Under the pieces are notes generated by a model, which saw nothing but the letters and a program-made list of their open reading frames with translations, was not told where the DNA came from and ran no database searches. From contig NZ_JACJUV010000008.1 in the NCBI RefSeq assembly GCF_014218805.1, positions 124,001 through 188,000 on the forward strand: a stretch of 64,000 nt of DNA, given 5' to 3'. Shown here in pieces: positions 54,261 to 64,000 of this stretch. The translations under genes and the position numbers were made by a program. The DNA comes from Teredinibacter franksiae. GTDB taxonomy: Bacteria > Pseudomonadota > Gammaproteobacteria > Pseudomonadales > Cellvibrionaceae. The stretch's first letter is position 1. Each line of letters opens with the position of its first letter.

Positions 54261-55554
54261 CCTAAGCGTGAACAGGGTATCCCCAACACCACGAATGCCG
54301 TTTATGGAGCATTCATATCCGCACCCACAGTAACACTTAAACCCAAAACGGCAGCACTGCGCCTCTCGCTGTGTTCTCCGCGCGCTTCTCTGTCATTAAC
54401 AGAATAATTACAAATATCGCCACCAGTGGATGTAAGGCCCTATGTATTCCTGAGGAAAATCTTCTCTATCGATATCTTCGCCTATTCCGTATTGAGTAGG
54501 CACCACCATAAGGTGCTGCATATCCCCATAACTGAAATCCACAGCTTGAGTGACATGACATAGGCGACTGCGAACGCGGATACAAGCACTACAAAGGCCC
54601 CCTCTTAACCCACAAGTTTGCAAGAGACGAACCGCTGACTGAAGCGCTATGGCATACGCTTAAAGAGAAGCGAGATCAGTCGCCACGCCAACTACCCTGT
54701 ATCAGTCACTCAGTCACGTCTACCAACAGGCCGCACTGATGTGGGCCTTAATCGAACCCCTTGCTCACAAGGCAAATGACGAAGACCAATAGATACAGGC
54801 ACGCCAGCGCAACCATTGCCACGGGTGTCTACACGGATGTAGGTAAGGGGTGAGAACATAGATGCGGTAGCTTTGCCCGCCGAAAGCGCCTTTAGGCGAC
54901 GCACCGGACAGATGCCCCTAGAGCGCCTTCGAGCAAAGCATGTAGTACACATCTAAGCGTTGAGTTTCACATTAAAAACAGCGTCCATTAACAACGTAAC
55001 TCGCTTTGCATCGGCGCGCGACAGGTCCCGCAGAGACCACATAGACCTAATCAGAAGCTCCCTAAATATAAGCAGCTTGGTTAGCGGTATAGAAAAGCCT
55101 GCCATCGATGCAAAGGTGCTAGGGCTAAAAAGTAAAACCGCATAGGCGAATAATACACTCATTTTTCTCTCACACTTAAAGCCCACAACGAATCCCTCTT
55201 TGCGCTTTCACTAAGAGAAGATTAAACTCATGCAAAATTTCAATACCTTCGAGAGTTTACGCAAAAAATACAGGACAAGACCTTCACCAACAACATGGTC
55301 TGCTGAAAAAGAAACTGCAGTCGTTCGACTAGATATTCCTTTACGCGCATTCCTTTTTTTGACTCATTTGTCCAACAACCAGCATGGGGATCGCGTCAGG
55401 GGTTTTGCGCGGGGTAAAGGCCAGTTTTTCGAGCAGCAACGTGTTCACGGTTGGCAATAATCGAGGCTCACGATGGGCGAAAATCGATGCTCACACGGGG
55501 CGAAAAAACGCTTAGAGGTCTACACTCTAAAAAACAATTACCAAAGGGGTAAGC
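54261..55554. other. Long gene-poor region, no supported gene
   Basis: 1294 bases. Several short frames occur (for example minus 54408-54623, minus 54953-55162 with a signal-like start, plus 55230-55460). None has convincing start signals or a recognised family, and the sequence may be decayed coding DNA. Two adjacent copies of a 23-base unit lie at 55459-55504. Confidence 0.4.
55459..55504. repeat. Two tandem copies of a 23-bp unit
   Basis: AATCGAGGCTCACGATGGG and AATCGATGCTCACACGGGG, each followed by CGAA, stand head to tail. Repeated motifs of this kind occur at the ends of some IS21-like elements, but no transposase is present. Confidence 0.7.
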
Positions 55555-56736
55555 ATGCGACTATTTACAGCCTTCTTGATGACACTTTGCGTCTGCGCAC
55601 ATGGGGATGTTGAGATGCGCGTCATCGATACAGGCCCAGGCCTCGCCACGGTTACCCGTTTCGACAACGGTGAAATTATGGTATTTGATACAGGCCACTG
55701 GTACTACGACGATCACGTGATGGCAGAATTCGCCAAGTTTATTGGCAAAGATACCACCGAGATCTCACTGCTAGTCGCGTCTGCGTCCAACCCCGACCAT
55801 ATTGGTGCCACCGATGAATTGTTCAATAACTATATGGTAAAAAAAGTGATTCGAACCGGCTACCAACGCGACTCTGCCTCTTGGAGAGCCCACAATGCCG
55901 CTATTGAAGAAGCTGAACATGCCGGTATGACGCACGACATTGACCTCTCTAAAGTCAACCTTGCCCACGGCATTCATTACACCTTTGGTGATGCCAGGGT
56001 TACCTTCCTCTCTGGCTTCCATGAATCTCCATCGGAGTGGGGGCTCGTTGGAGAGCAGTACCGAAACGCTTCCAGTATTGTAATGCGCATTGACTATCAA
56101 GGTAAATCCATATTGCTCACGGGTGAAACGATGGGACGAGAAGCACCGAATGCCAGCGACCTCCCCCCCGCCGATGCACCAGCAATCGCAACAGAGCGAT
56201 TCCTTATTGATAATTCGGGCCTAAGGCCTATTGCAGCGGATGTGCTAATCGCACCCAACCACGGTAGTGATCTGGGCAGTTCCACCGAGTTCATTACAGC
56301 CGTTGCACCACGCTGGGTGGTCTTCTCAGCCGGCCATGATAGGGGCTACCCAAAAGCCTCTACAGCCCTGCGCTATAAGGCGCTAGGCTACGACGACACC
56401 TGCCTACTGCGCACAGATATCGGTGATCACGAATCCGATAAGGGAGAATGGGAGTATGGTCGAAGCCGCAACCATGTAGATATTCATGGGGATTACCCCA
56501 TTCAAATCTTACTGCCGGCCACTGGTGAAATAAAAGTCAATTATGATGGTAAAAAACCCATTGCTTGCAAAAGCGTGATTACACCCCAGCGGCGGATAAC
56601 CAATCGTAAAAAAGTAAGAAAGTCCAATAGTGGCTTCTGCCACACTTTCACCAGTATCTCCTACAAAACCATCAAACCTTTTAAGGAATTCGATAATCTG
56701 GAAAGCTGCCTGGCGAGTGGTGGCCGACTTCCCTAA
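55555..56736 (+). CDS. Secreted metallo-beta-lactamase-fold protein (ComEC-like) with altered metal motif and Cys-containing tail
   Basis: 393 residues beginning at ATG after AGGGG, with a short signal peptide (MRLFTAFLMTLCVCAHG). The fold resembles the metallo-beta-lactamase domain of ComEC: VIDTGPGLATVTRFDNG, MVFDTGHWYYDD, SILLTGETMG, and APNHGSDLGSS. The metal motif, normally HxDxDH or HxHxDH, reads ASNPDH, so the first His and one metal ligand are missing. The C-terminal 36 residues carry GFCHTFTSISYKTIKPF and LESCLASGGRLP, a short Cys-pair module that I recall from secreted nucleases. Activity is doubtful; a nucleic-acid or phosphodiester substrate is possible. Monocistronic. Confidence 0.8.
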   Translation: MRLFTAFLMTLCVCAHGDVEMRVIDTGPGLATVTRFDNGEIMVFDTGHWYYDDHVMAEFAKFIGKDTTEISLLVASASNPDHIGATDELFNNYMVKKVIRTGYQRDSASWRAHNAAIEEAEHAGMTHDIDLSKVNLAHGIHYTFGDARVTFLSGFHESPSEWGLVGEQYRNASSIVMRIDYQGKSILLTGETMGREAPNASDLPPADAPAIATERFLIDNSGLRPIAADVLIAPNHGSDLGSSTEFITAVAPRWVVFSAGHDRGYPKASTALRYKALGYDDTCLLRTDIGDHESDKGEWEYGRSRNHVDIHGDYPIQILLPATGEIKVNYDGKKPIACKSVITPQRRITNRKKVRKSNSGFCHTFTSISYKTIKPFKEFDNLESCLASGGRLP

Positions 56737-57764
56737 TGCCTAAGAGCATCAATTAAATGCATGCGTTTTAGCCACTTAGAGTTTCGTTGGAGTATGGTTT
56801 AGTTACCCAAATGAGCAACAAACAACGCAGAGCGTAGGATTTTGGTGACAACCCGAAGGACTGGGCGGGCCTGCATTCCCGCTCCGAAGCACCGCTGCCG
56901 AAGGCCAAGTCAGTCACTTGCCTGAACCCCGAGCAATACCGGCGTTTGTATTCAACGAGCACCCTTCAGGCTCAATCTTTGTTCATGCCCACGAACGTGG
57001 GCATCGAATTTTTACCTTCCCAAAGCCCCACAAACACTAGACTCATACCTTCACAGGAGTGACTGAAACGGCAAGGTGTGAGCGTTCTAGTTTTCCCCCG
57101 AACAATTGTGCCCGCCAGTGTTTTGCTCTTCACTAACATTGGTCAGCTAAATTACGCTACAAGCGTCTATCAGAGTGAAAATACAGGCTTCTGCAGAGCG
57201 TATGAAATGAATATCACCAGGTCCTAGCTTTACTACCCATTAAAGGTGACAAAAGAAACCCCTAACCAGCAACGAGATCACTTACCACCGTATAAATTTA
57301 CACACCATTTATGGTGCTATCAGTCCGCAAATAGAGCTTTCCTCTATCCTTACCTTCAAAACCTCTCAAACTAACACCGCCAAGGCTACCCCCAAGCACG
57401 TCAGTATATTTTTTATTCACTTCGACCAAAAAAAAAACTAGCGATATATCATTCAGCGCGCTAAAATCCTCACATTAATACTTATGCATTACTGTAAAGA
57501 TTATGCGCACGCCACCAGACTAACTTTTGACTTAAAGTGCAGTATTGCGTGAATAACCACGGAGCATCAGGCCGCAGCCCTTCACTGCAAACACCAAATG
57601 AGCCCCAGCCCCTCATGTTACAACCAAGAGCCACCTATGCGTGGCCTGGCAAGGGTTTGCGCGAAAGGGTGAAGGGTCTCACGGCCCCTTTCATGCTGCA
57701 GTAACGACAAGTTAGAACAGTACAAATAGATTTACACATTAACCTTAATCACGAGGGGATTTAG
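56737..57764. other. Intergenic, nothing recognised
   Basis: 1028 bases ahead of TonB receptor 2, presumably with its promoter. A minus-strand frame at 56768-56962 lacks start signals. No repeat family copy was found. Confidence 0.4.
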
Positions 57765-60700
57765 ATGTCAAAAAAGCAAGCCCTAAATACGCAGCGTAAG
57801 CTCTTAGCCATAGCGATTTGCTGCCTGTCGTACGGTAGCGGCGCCTTAGCACAAGTAGAGGGTGACCTTGACGGAACCGGATACGACACCCTAGAAGATT
57901 TCGAGATGTTAGAAGAGGTTCTAATTTGGGGTGTGCGGGCATCCCAAAGCAAGGCTATCAACATTAAAAGAAATTCAGCCAATATAGTTGATTCGATTGT
58001 TGCCGAAGATATTGGTCGCATGCCAGATACAACCATCACCGACTCCCTGCAACGTGTACCGGGTGTACAAATCACCCGTGAAGCCAACGAAGGTACCTCT
58101 TTGAACGTTCGAGGTATGCCCCAAGTTCTGACGACCCTCAACGGGGAGCAATTTCTAAGCCCTTGGACGATTACCAGTGTAGGTGCCAACTACAGCGATA
58201 TACCCGCGGGGATGATTGGCGGTGCCGATGTATTCAAATCTATGTCCGCCAACCAATTGGCGGGTGGCATATCGGGCCTAATCGACCTCAAAACCCTCAA
58301 TCCAGCTGAACTCGACAGCGGCTGGACAGGTAAATTTAAGCTGGAAGTATCTGAGGGCAGCCTTAAACCCGATCATGCCACAAAGCAAGACAATAACTTT
58401 AGCGTCCACCTCGGCCACAAAGGTGATAAATTCGCCTTTATAGCAGGTGGATTTGGTTCCTTTACCAATGCAGCCAACTTCCAAATGAACGCCGAACAAC
58501 GCCTAGCATTTCTGGATGAACCCGGCGGCTCTCCAGGCGACCCACTGGATTTAGACGGCGACGGTGATCTTGTGAACGATTGGTACATTGTACCCGCCGA
58601 ATTCGGTGCCAGCTCCAACTTTATGGAGCGTGAACGCAGTGGTTTATCGCTGGGGGTTAACGCTGAACTCAGTAAAAACTGGAACCTGCGCGGAGACATC
58701 TTTTACACCGTAATGGATCAGCAAGACTTGGGTATTGGCGCCTATTTCAAAGGCCACAGTAGCGTCGACGCCTATGGCGTGAACAACGAAGACGCCGAGA
58801 AAGAACAAGAGTTGTTTAACGTTCTACAGCCGGGCACTATTGTCGGCTCTAGTAATGTCATTAATTACACCGACATTAACGGCGAGTCTCAGACTCGAAC
58901 ACTACACGCGCTTTTGAATGCGAACCTACTGTCTCCAGAGTTTCAGTCTGTTTCTTCAAATACCATCAATCGCACCGGCGCACTCAATACCAACATTCAA
59001 CTGGATTACTCCAACCAGGATAATCTGGAAGCCTCATTCAGAATTGTGCATTCACGAGCAGAACGAGAAAGCCGAAACGCACAAATGGATCAGGGGACGC
59101 CTGCCTGGTACTATGTAGACCAAGACGGAATAGCCGGTAAAGACCCTATAGAAGGTTATTCCGCTAAAATTGATTACACAAAAGACGTTCCAGAGTTTAG
59201 TATCTTAGATGACATTTCAAGTGCAGATTTACTCAAAAAATACCAGGGATCTGCAAATGGTGCGAACACCGACGCATCGCTTAGTGTTTTAAGAGCCGAT
59301 GTCAATTATGACTTTGGTGACGACCACTTCATAGAATCTATTGATGCCGGTATTCGCTATGGCATACGCGATGCTGAAAAGTCCCAAATCATATACGTAA
59401 CACCCACCGCCCGATATAGCACGTGGGACGACCCTCGTGTACCAACCGACAAACGCTATCTGCTTCGTACTGGCAATGAGATTTGGGAGGTAGTACCCGA
59501 CGTTCGCGACTTTATTTATGCGGATGAAAGCGAAGAAATACGGTCCATCGGCGGCTTGGAAGACAACGGCTTCGGCATTGGGGATACCATTTCATACAAC
59601 GAGTTTGGCCCAATCAAGGGCTTTGAGGAAGGTGTTTCTGCAATCGCGCCTACCGCCTGGGAAGCTCCTCTGGCATTCATGAATAGGCTCTACCCCGGTA
59701 CAAAAACAATCAATGACCCAGGTGCGAGCTATAAGGTAGAAGAGTCTTCGGCTTCTCTCTATTCACAATTAAATTTTCAAACAGACGTAGGCTTTCCCAT
59801 AGAAGGCAATGTTGGGTTGCGCGTTATTAACACCAACCGAAGTGCTGACAAAGCCGTTGTGCCGTCGCTGTTAGATAAATTTAATTCTATCGGCTACCTC
59901 GAATACAACAAAGTACCGTTCGTAAGTGATACTGAAACTATCAAGCATTCGTACACCGATGTATTACCTTCACTTAACGTTAACCTCTTCCCAACAGACA
60001 ATCTGGTATTTCGCTTCGCCGCAGCAAAAACCGTGGCTCGAAATGATTTAGAAAATATAGGCTCTGGGCTTATTCTGAATTATCAGACTTGTATCAAAAC
60101 AGATAAGAATGGCGATGTTGTAAATGTTACGGATTCAGACGGGAATCTAGTAGCGGAAAACGTCACCTGTGTTCGAGATGGTAGCGAACGCGGTAACCCG
60201 GAAATCAAACCATGGCGTGCGACCGTTGTAAACGGCGCGGCCGAATGGTACTTCGCAGAAGATGCCATTGCCAGCGTCGGCCTATTCATGATCAATGTTG
60301 ACTCCTCTGTGGAACAGTTCCAAGAGCAACGTAGCTTCCTGGATGCCGACGGTATTGACAGGGGTCACCTGGCGAATGTCTGGACAACAGCTAATGCCGG
60401 TGCATCTGACCTTTACGGATTTGAATTGGGCTACCGCCAGCCGTTTACCTTCTTGCCCAGCATTCTTTCCTTCACAGGTGCAGAACTCAACTATACCTAT
60501 TCCGACAGCCAGTCTGCCGACACCGATGTAAACGCTGATTCTCTGCCGCTACCGTCGAACTCCAAGCACCAATCAAACATGATTTTATGGTACGAAAAAG
60601 ACGAGCTTAGTTTACGACTGGCCTATAACTGGCGCAGCGAGGAGTATCTTGATCGTGTACAGCTAGTCACCAACGAGGTGCCACTGAGCCTCGGGAACTG

Positions 60701-60887
60701 GCAAGAATCAACGGGGTATTTGGACCTGTCTGTGGGTTACTGGTTAAACGATAACATAAGTTTCTTTATCAACGTCACCAACTTGACGGAGCAAGACCGC
60801 CGTACCTATTCACAGTATACGGATCAGTTCAATTCCCTATGGGTTCAGGAACGTCGTCTCGCAGCCGGCATAACACTATCGCTGTAA
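57765..60887 (+). CDS. TonB-dependent receptor 2 (glycan-uptake type)
   Basis: 1040 residues from the ATG after GAGGGG. A long signal peptide (hydrophobic LLAIAICCLSYGSGALA) ends near ALAQ. An acidic stretch and TonB-box-like EEVLIWGVRAS precede the plug (DSIVAEDIGRMPDTTITDSL, VQITREANEGTSLNVRGMP). The large barrel ends in ERRLAAGITLSL. It is related to receptor 1 but clearly distinct. The downstream GH5 gene begins 84 bases after its stop, separated only by a small hairpin (GGCAAC/GTTGCC at 60903-60926), so the two are probably cotranscribed as a receptor-hydrolase pair. Confidence 0.95.
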   Translation: MSKKQALNTQRKLLAIAICCLSYGSGALAQVEGDLDGTGYDTLEDFEMLEEVLIWGVRASQSKAINIKRNSANIVDSIVAEDIGRMPDTTITDSLQRVPGVQITREANEGTSLNVRGMPQVLTTLNGEQFLSPWTITSVGANYSDIPAGMIGGADVFKSMSANQLAGGISGLIDLKTLNPAELDSGWTGKFKLEVSEGSLKPDHATKQDNNFSVHLGHKGDKFAFIAGGFGSFTNAANFQMNAEQRLAFLDEPGGSPGDPLDLDGDGDLVNDWYIVPAEFGASSNFMERERSGLSLGVNAELSKNWNLRGDIFYTVMDQQDLGIGAYFKGHSSVDAYGVNNEDAEKEQELFNVLQPGTIVGSSNVINYTDINGESQTRTLHALLNANLLSPEFQSVSSNTINRTGALNTNIQLDYSNQDNLEASFRIVHSRAERESRNAQMDQGTPAWYYVDQDGIAGKDPIEGYSAKIDYTKDVPEFSILDDISSADLLKKYQGSANGANTDASLSVLRADVNYDFGDDHFIESIDAGIRYGIRDAEKSQIIYVTPTARYSTWDDPRVPTDKRYLLRTGNEIWEVVPDVRDFIYADESEEIRSIGGLEDNGFGIGDTISYNEFGPIKGFEEGVSAIAPTAWEAPLAFMNRLYPGTKTINDPGASYKVEESSASLYSQLNFQTDVGFPIEGNVGLRVINTNRSADKAVVPSLLDKFNSIGYLEYNKVPFVSDTETIKHSYTDVLPSLNVNLFPTDNLVFRFAAAKTVARNDLENIGSGLILNYQTCIKTDKNGDVVNVTDSDGNLVAENVTCVRDGSERGNPEIKPWRATVVNGAAEWYFAEDAIASVGLFMINVDSSVEQFQEQRSFLDADGIDRGHLANVWTTANAGASDLYGFELGYRQPFTFLPSILSFTGAELNYTYSDSQSADTDVNADSLPLPSNSKHQSNMILWYEKDELSLRLAYNWRSEEYLDRVQLVTNEVPLSLGNWQESTGYLDLSVGYWLNDNISFFINVTNLTEQDRRTYSQYTDQFNSLWVQERRLAAGITLSL

Positions 60888-60971
60888 CAAAAAGCATTAG
60901 GCGGCAACCCTTATATTTGCGTTGCCAATATACCTAGCAAAACGATAAAGAATTTATATTGGAGTTCAATT

Positions 60972-63668
60972 ATGAAATTACGGTTAAGCTATCTTGCCCT
61001 AACAATAGGTGCAGTACTCTTGTCCGGTTGCGGCGGCGGACTCGCTGGTGGTTCTGATGACGACCTGGATCCATTAAGCCCCATTATCGAAGAGGAAATC
61101 TCTTTAGATGGCCCTCGTCCACCAGAGGGCGCAGCAGTTATTACAAGTGAAGGCCCAAGCCTACTGGATGTTTCCGGTAAGCCCATACTCATGCGGGGCG
61201 TTAATTTACAATACGGTGACAACCCCGAAGCAGCCATGGCAGGCATCGAGCCAATCGCCAACATAGGCTCCAACGTGGTACGCGTTCTATTAACCGAAGC
61301 CACCACAGCCGGGGAGCTGCAAGCCAGCCTAGATGTAATCGTTGCAAACGACATGATCGCGTTGCTCACGCTAGACTCAGCTGAAAAGCTGGCCTGTATG
61401 GACGATGATAGCTTCTTTTATGAAGCCACAAATGAGTTGTGGCTTGACCGCTGGTTACCGATACTAGCCGAAGCAAAATACCAAGCACATTTAATGTTTA
61501 ACATTGCCAACGAATGGGGGCCAATCAATATTTGGAACTCCAATAGCATTGGCTACGACGAATACATTGATGCCTACAAAATCGCCATTCGCCGGTTCCG
61601 AAGTGCTGGCTTTCAAGTGCCCCTGGTTATCGACGCACCTCACTGCGGCGAAGACTATAATGCATTTCTTGGTGGTCGCGGCCGAGAGTTAATGGCAGCC
61701 GATGAGGCCAACAATATTGTACTTTCGGTTCATGCGTTTGGTAGCCGCTGGGACAGTAGCGGTGAGTTATCTGCCGCTATCGAAAAGCTTTCCTTTGAAT
61801 CTCTTCCCCTGGTGATAACCGAATTCAGTGATGCCAACATAGACGAAGGCGCAATCGATCACGAAGATCTTATGAAGAGAGCTTTAGGCGGAAAGTCTTT
61901 ACTCCTTCGTATGCCTTGGGAAACCACTGCAGATACAGCGGGCTATGCCTACACATTTGAGCCACCGGTAGATTTCTCCGAAGGTAGCGGAATTAATTTT
62001 GAAATCAATGTACCCAATAATTATCGAGTGGACGGTAATCTGGCGTACCAAGTCTTCCTAATTGACGATCAAGGCCGCTATGGCGCGTTAGGCTTCAACT
62101 CGGTAGCTGACTTACAGGCAAACGCTTGGAATGACGTTTCGATAGTTGCTAAATCCGAAAGTGACTTCGGCTATATCGAAGCCGGTTTTGATTTAACCCG
62201 TGTCGAACAGCTGGGGTTTGAAGTCACGGCCAATGGCAAACCAGCGGACATACAAGGCGACATAAAATTTGACAACCTGATCGTTGGTGTAGCGGATACT
62301 GGCGGCGACACGACCACCGCCGTTTACCAGGAAAATTTTGACGACGGATTACAAGGGTGGGGACACAACAACGGCGCGGGCGATGCTTCATCCGTTCAAA
62401 ATACAAATGGCGAACTGACCCTTCTGGCTCCCTGGGTAAGCGGTAATAGCTCTTCTCAAATAGGCTTCCCCAACCTCGATACACTCTCACCAGCTATCGA
62501 TATTACGCAGCCGCTAAACCTCACTGTGGATGTTTTTATCCCCGCAGAATATGCCAACGAAACCGGCTTGAATATTCAGTTTATTTTTAACGGAAACGAC
62601 TGGAAAGGCTTCGCTGGCTTCGGCTACACAAGCTATAACGGCTTCACATTTGGCGAATGGAATACCCTCACAGTGAAGATTACCAATTTTGCCGCAGATG
62701 CGGGATACATCTCTAGCGACTTTCCGTTAGATGCCCCACCGGTGCTGGCAGGCCTTCAGATTGGTGGCATAGCGGTTTCACCCAAAACTGAACCACTCCG
62801 TTTCGACAACTTTCGAATAACACCGGAAGAACCCCAAGCTGAGGCTGAAACCATTTACGAAGCGACATTTACCTTTGACGAAGAGTGGAGCTACCTATTG
62901 GGTGCCGGCGATGACACATCGGTTTATCAGTACAACGATGCTCTGGCAATACTCGCCCCTTGGGACGCCGATAACACGGGCACCACTGTTAACTATGACG
63001 CTGCCGCCTCATTAAGCCCAGCTATAAACCTGCAGAGTCCGTTCGCAATAAGCGTAGACGTTTGGATCCCTCAGGAATACGACTCAGAATCCAGCATGAA
63101 CATGCAATTCTTTTTCAGCCCAAATAACTATGATGGCTTTGCGGGCTTCGGCTATACCCAGGCTAGCAACCTAACCTTAGGTGCATGGAATACTTTAACA
63201 GTGAATATTGCCAACTTTGCCCAGGATGCAGGCTATATTAGCGATGGCTTTATCCTCGACAAACCCCCCCAGCGTGTAGGCTTTCAGGTGGGAGGCATTA
63301 CCTCTGGAAAATCAGAACCGATACTGATAGACAATTTTAGAATCACCGCAGAAGGTCGGCCAAGTGTTCCCGAAAATATCGTATTGGATCTAAACTTCGA
63401 AGAGCAATCGCAAGTTGATACCTTCGCCCTAAGCTATTTCAATAGCCCCGCATGGATGGAGTCATCGTTGGTTGACTCCAAGCTAATGGGAGACGGAGCA
63501 CAAGCCTACGGCTGGATTGCATGGTCATGGTTTGGTAACCCGTCACCCAATGAGGGGTTAAATATATCCCTGTCGGAAGACACCGCCATACTTACCGAGC
63601 GTGGGGAGGAAATAACTAACGGAGAATATGGCATTGAAGCAACAGCAGAAGATGTAAGCTTTCAATAA
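60972..63668 (+). CDS. GH5 (mannanase-like) lipoprotein with beta-sandwich modules interrupting the catalytic barrel
   Basis: 898 residues, start after GGAG, lipobox LLSGC (Cys20). Residues about 55-304 are a GH5_8-like barrel up to helix 7: DVSGKPILMRGVN, FNIANEWG (acid/base Glu181), SVHAFG, LVITEFSD (nucleophile Glu284), and DLMKRA. Instead of beta-8, three sandwich modules follow: A (305-440, lacking its first strands), B (452-617) and C (629-793). B and C are tandem duplicates sharing GFAGFGYT, WNTLTV and DAGYIS. Residues 801-843 (VLDLNFEEQ ... SKLMGDGA) look like the missing start of module A. They are followed at once by QAYGWIAWSWFGN and EEITNGEYGI, the missing beta-8 and end of the barrel. 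All catalytic residues are present. It probably acts on mannan or beta-glucan at the cell surface. Confidence 0.85.
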   Translation: MKLRLSYLALTIGAVLLSGCGGGLAGGSDDDLDPLSPIIEEEISLDGPRPPEGAAVITSEGPSLLDVSGKPILMRGVNLQYGDNPEAAMAGIEPIANIGSNVVRVLLTEATTAGELQASLDVIVANDMIALLTLDSAEKLACMDDDSFFYEATNELWLDRWLPILAEAKYQAHLMFNIANEWGPINIWNSNSIGYDEYIDAYKIAIRRFRSAGFQVPLVIDAPHCGEDYNAFLGGRGRELMAADEANNIVLSVHAFGSRWDSSGELSAAIEKLSFESLPLVITEFSDANIDEGAIDHEDLMKRALGGKSLLLRMPWETTADTAGYAYTFEPPVDFSEGSGINFEINVPNNYRVDGNLAYQVFLIDDQGRYGALGFNSVADLQANAWNDVSIVAKSESDFGYIEAGFDLTRVEQLGFEVTANGKPADIQGDIKFDNLIVGVADTGGDTTTAVYQENFDDGLQGWGHNNGAGDASSVQNTNGELTLLAPWVSGNSSSQIGFPNLDTLSPAIDITQPLNLTVDVFIPAEYANETGLNIQFIFNGNDWKGFAGFGYTSYNGFTFGEWNTLTVKITNFAADAGYISSDFPLDAPPVLAGLQIGGIAVSPKTEPLRFDNFRITPEEPQAEAETIYEATFTFDEEWSYLLGAGDDTSVYQYNDALAILAPWDADNTGTTVNYDAAASLSPAINLQSPFAISVDVWIPQEYDSESSMNMQFFFSPNNYDGFAGFGYTQASNLTLGAWNTLTVNIANFAQDAGYISDGFILDKPPQRVGFQVGGITSGKSEPILIDNFRITAEGRPSVPENIVLDLNFEEQSQVDTFALSYFNSPAWMESSLVDSKLMGDGAQAYGWIAWSWFGNPSPNEGLNISLSEDTAILTERGEEITNGEYGIEATAEDVSFQ

Positions 63669-63683
63669 CACTCGGCAATGAAT

Positions 63684-63707
63684 AAAACCCGCTTCGGCGG
63701 GTTTTTT
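63684..63707 (+). terminator. Terminator of the TonB/GH5 operon
   Basis: AAAACCCGC and GCGGGTTTT enclose a TTCG tetraloop and are followed by further T, 15 bases after the GH5 stop. Confidence 0.95.
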
Positions 63708-64000
63708 CTGGCTTCTATTTGGAATGATTTATGGCTATACGTCTACGCCTTCCTTTCATTGTTAGTCAGCCATGAATACACTACTTCACCGGCCTGGGCT
63801 GTTGATTTTCAGCGTAAACACTCACTATCAAGGCCATCAAACTCCGTGATCCAACCCTAAACGGATGAATGAATTAGACATAGCCAACGCTTGCCCCCAT
63901 AGTCAGGTACCGGCACGTTAAGCAATACCTAAACGCATTATCCGCGCTTTTGGATACCTTATAGGAGATGCATCCAAAACACTTGTAGTCACAAAGACTA
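63708..64000. other. Right-hand edge, no supported gene
   Basis: No frame with start signals or family similarity is visible in the last 293 bases; the frame 63678-63860 runs through the terminator and is not called. Confidence 0.4.

Noticed and set aside
54408..55460. Short frames on both strands, one with a signal-peptide-like start (minus strand, start near 55162)
   Set aside because: Start signals are weak and the sequence after the hydrophobic part has no family similarity; possibly decayed coding DNA, but I cannot name it.

Overview
The window looks like chromosomal DNA of a marine, polysaccharide-degrading gammaproteobacterium of the Cellvibrionales type (Saccharophagus, Teredinibacter and Cellvibrio are the natural comparisons). 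This is inferred from long poly-serine linkers in secreted enzymes, CBM2 and CBM10 cellulose-binding modules, large TonB-dependent receptors with N-terminal plugs of the Xanthomonas/Caulobacter type, and lipoprotein glycoside hydrolases and esterases. I see no rRNA, tRNA, CRISPR array, intact insertion sequence or prophage.

Bases 1-11800 are housekeeping. First come the 3' end of a GldG-like/DUF4340 ABC-transporter accessory operon and a DeaD-type RNA helicase. Then comes a tightly overlapping six-gene minus-strand operon: RDD, SpoIIM-like, DUF4129, DUF4350, MoxR ATPase, DUF58. Bases 11800-30900 hold single genes and short operons. They include a DUF6868 protein, a His-rich periplasmic protein, an Asp/Glu racemase relative lacking both usual cysteines, a PaiB-like flavoprotein, a head-GIN adhesin-like protein divergent from a PspF-like sigma54 activator, an RND efflux adaptor/permease pair, a hotdog thioesterase, a small CheA-like kinase, YaeQ, RNase H-like, YkgJ, DUF3010 and a second DEAD-box helicase. 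A sialidase-fold secreted protein and a SemiSWEET transporter begin the carbohydrate part.

Bases 31000-63700 are accessory DNA with long gene-poor gaps. They encode a lipoprotein with two SGNH (rhamnogalacturonan acetylesterase-like) domains, a CBM2 / PQQ-type sugar dehydrogenase / CBM10 protein, an extracellular-type EEP nuclease relative, a sulfotransferase without a standard start codon, a Gfo/Idh/MocA oxidoreductase and a lipoprotein alpha/beta hydrolase. They also encode two TonB-dependent receptors, a CBM5/12-CBM6/35-like-CE3 esterase, a diguanylate cyclase with a beta-rich periplasmic sensor, a metallo-beta-lactamase-fold protein with a damaged metal site, and a GH5 lipoprotein. The second receptor and the GH5 gene are 84 bp apart and probably form a small mannan/glucan utilisation unit.

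The most striking observation is the GH5 protein (60972-63668). Its barrel stops just before beta-8, and beta-8 with the barrel's C-terminus reappears about 540 residues later, behind three beta-sandwich modules. The first inserted module lacks its own first strands, and these sit directly in front of the displaced beta-8. Both joints carry the tetranucleotide GAGC in the same codon phase, so one reciprocal exchange explains them. Also notable are two families of dispersed non-coding repeats (one with an adjoining tandem expansion at 44.7-45.1 kb) and a frameshifted MocR/aminotransferase pseudogene at 51.8-52.6 kb.
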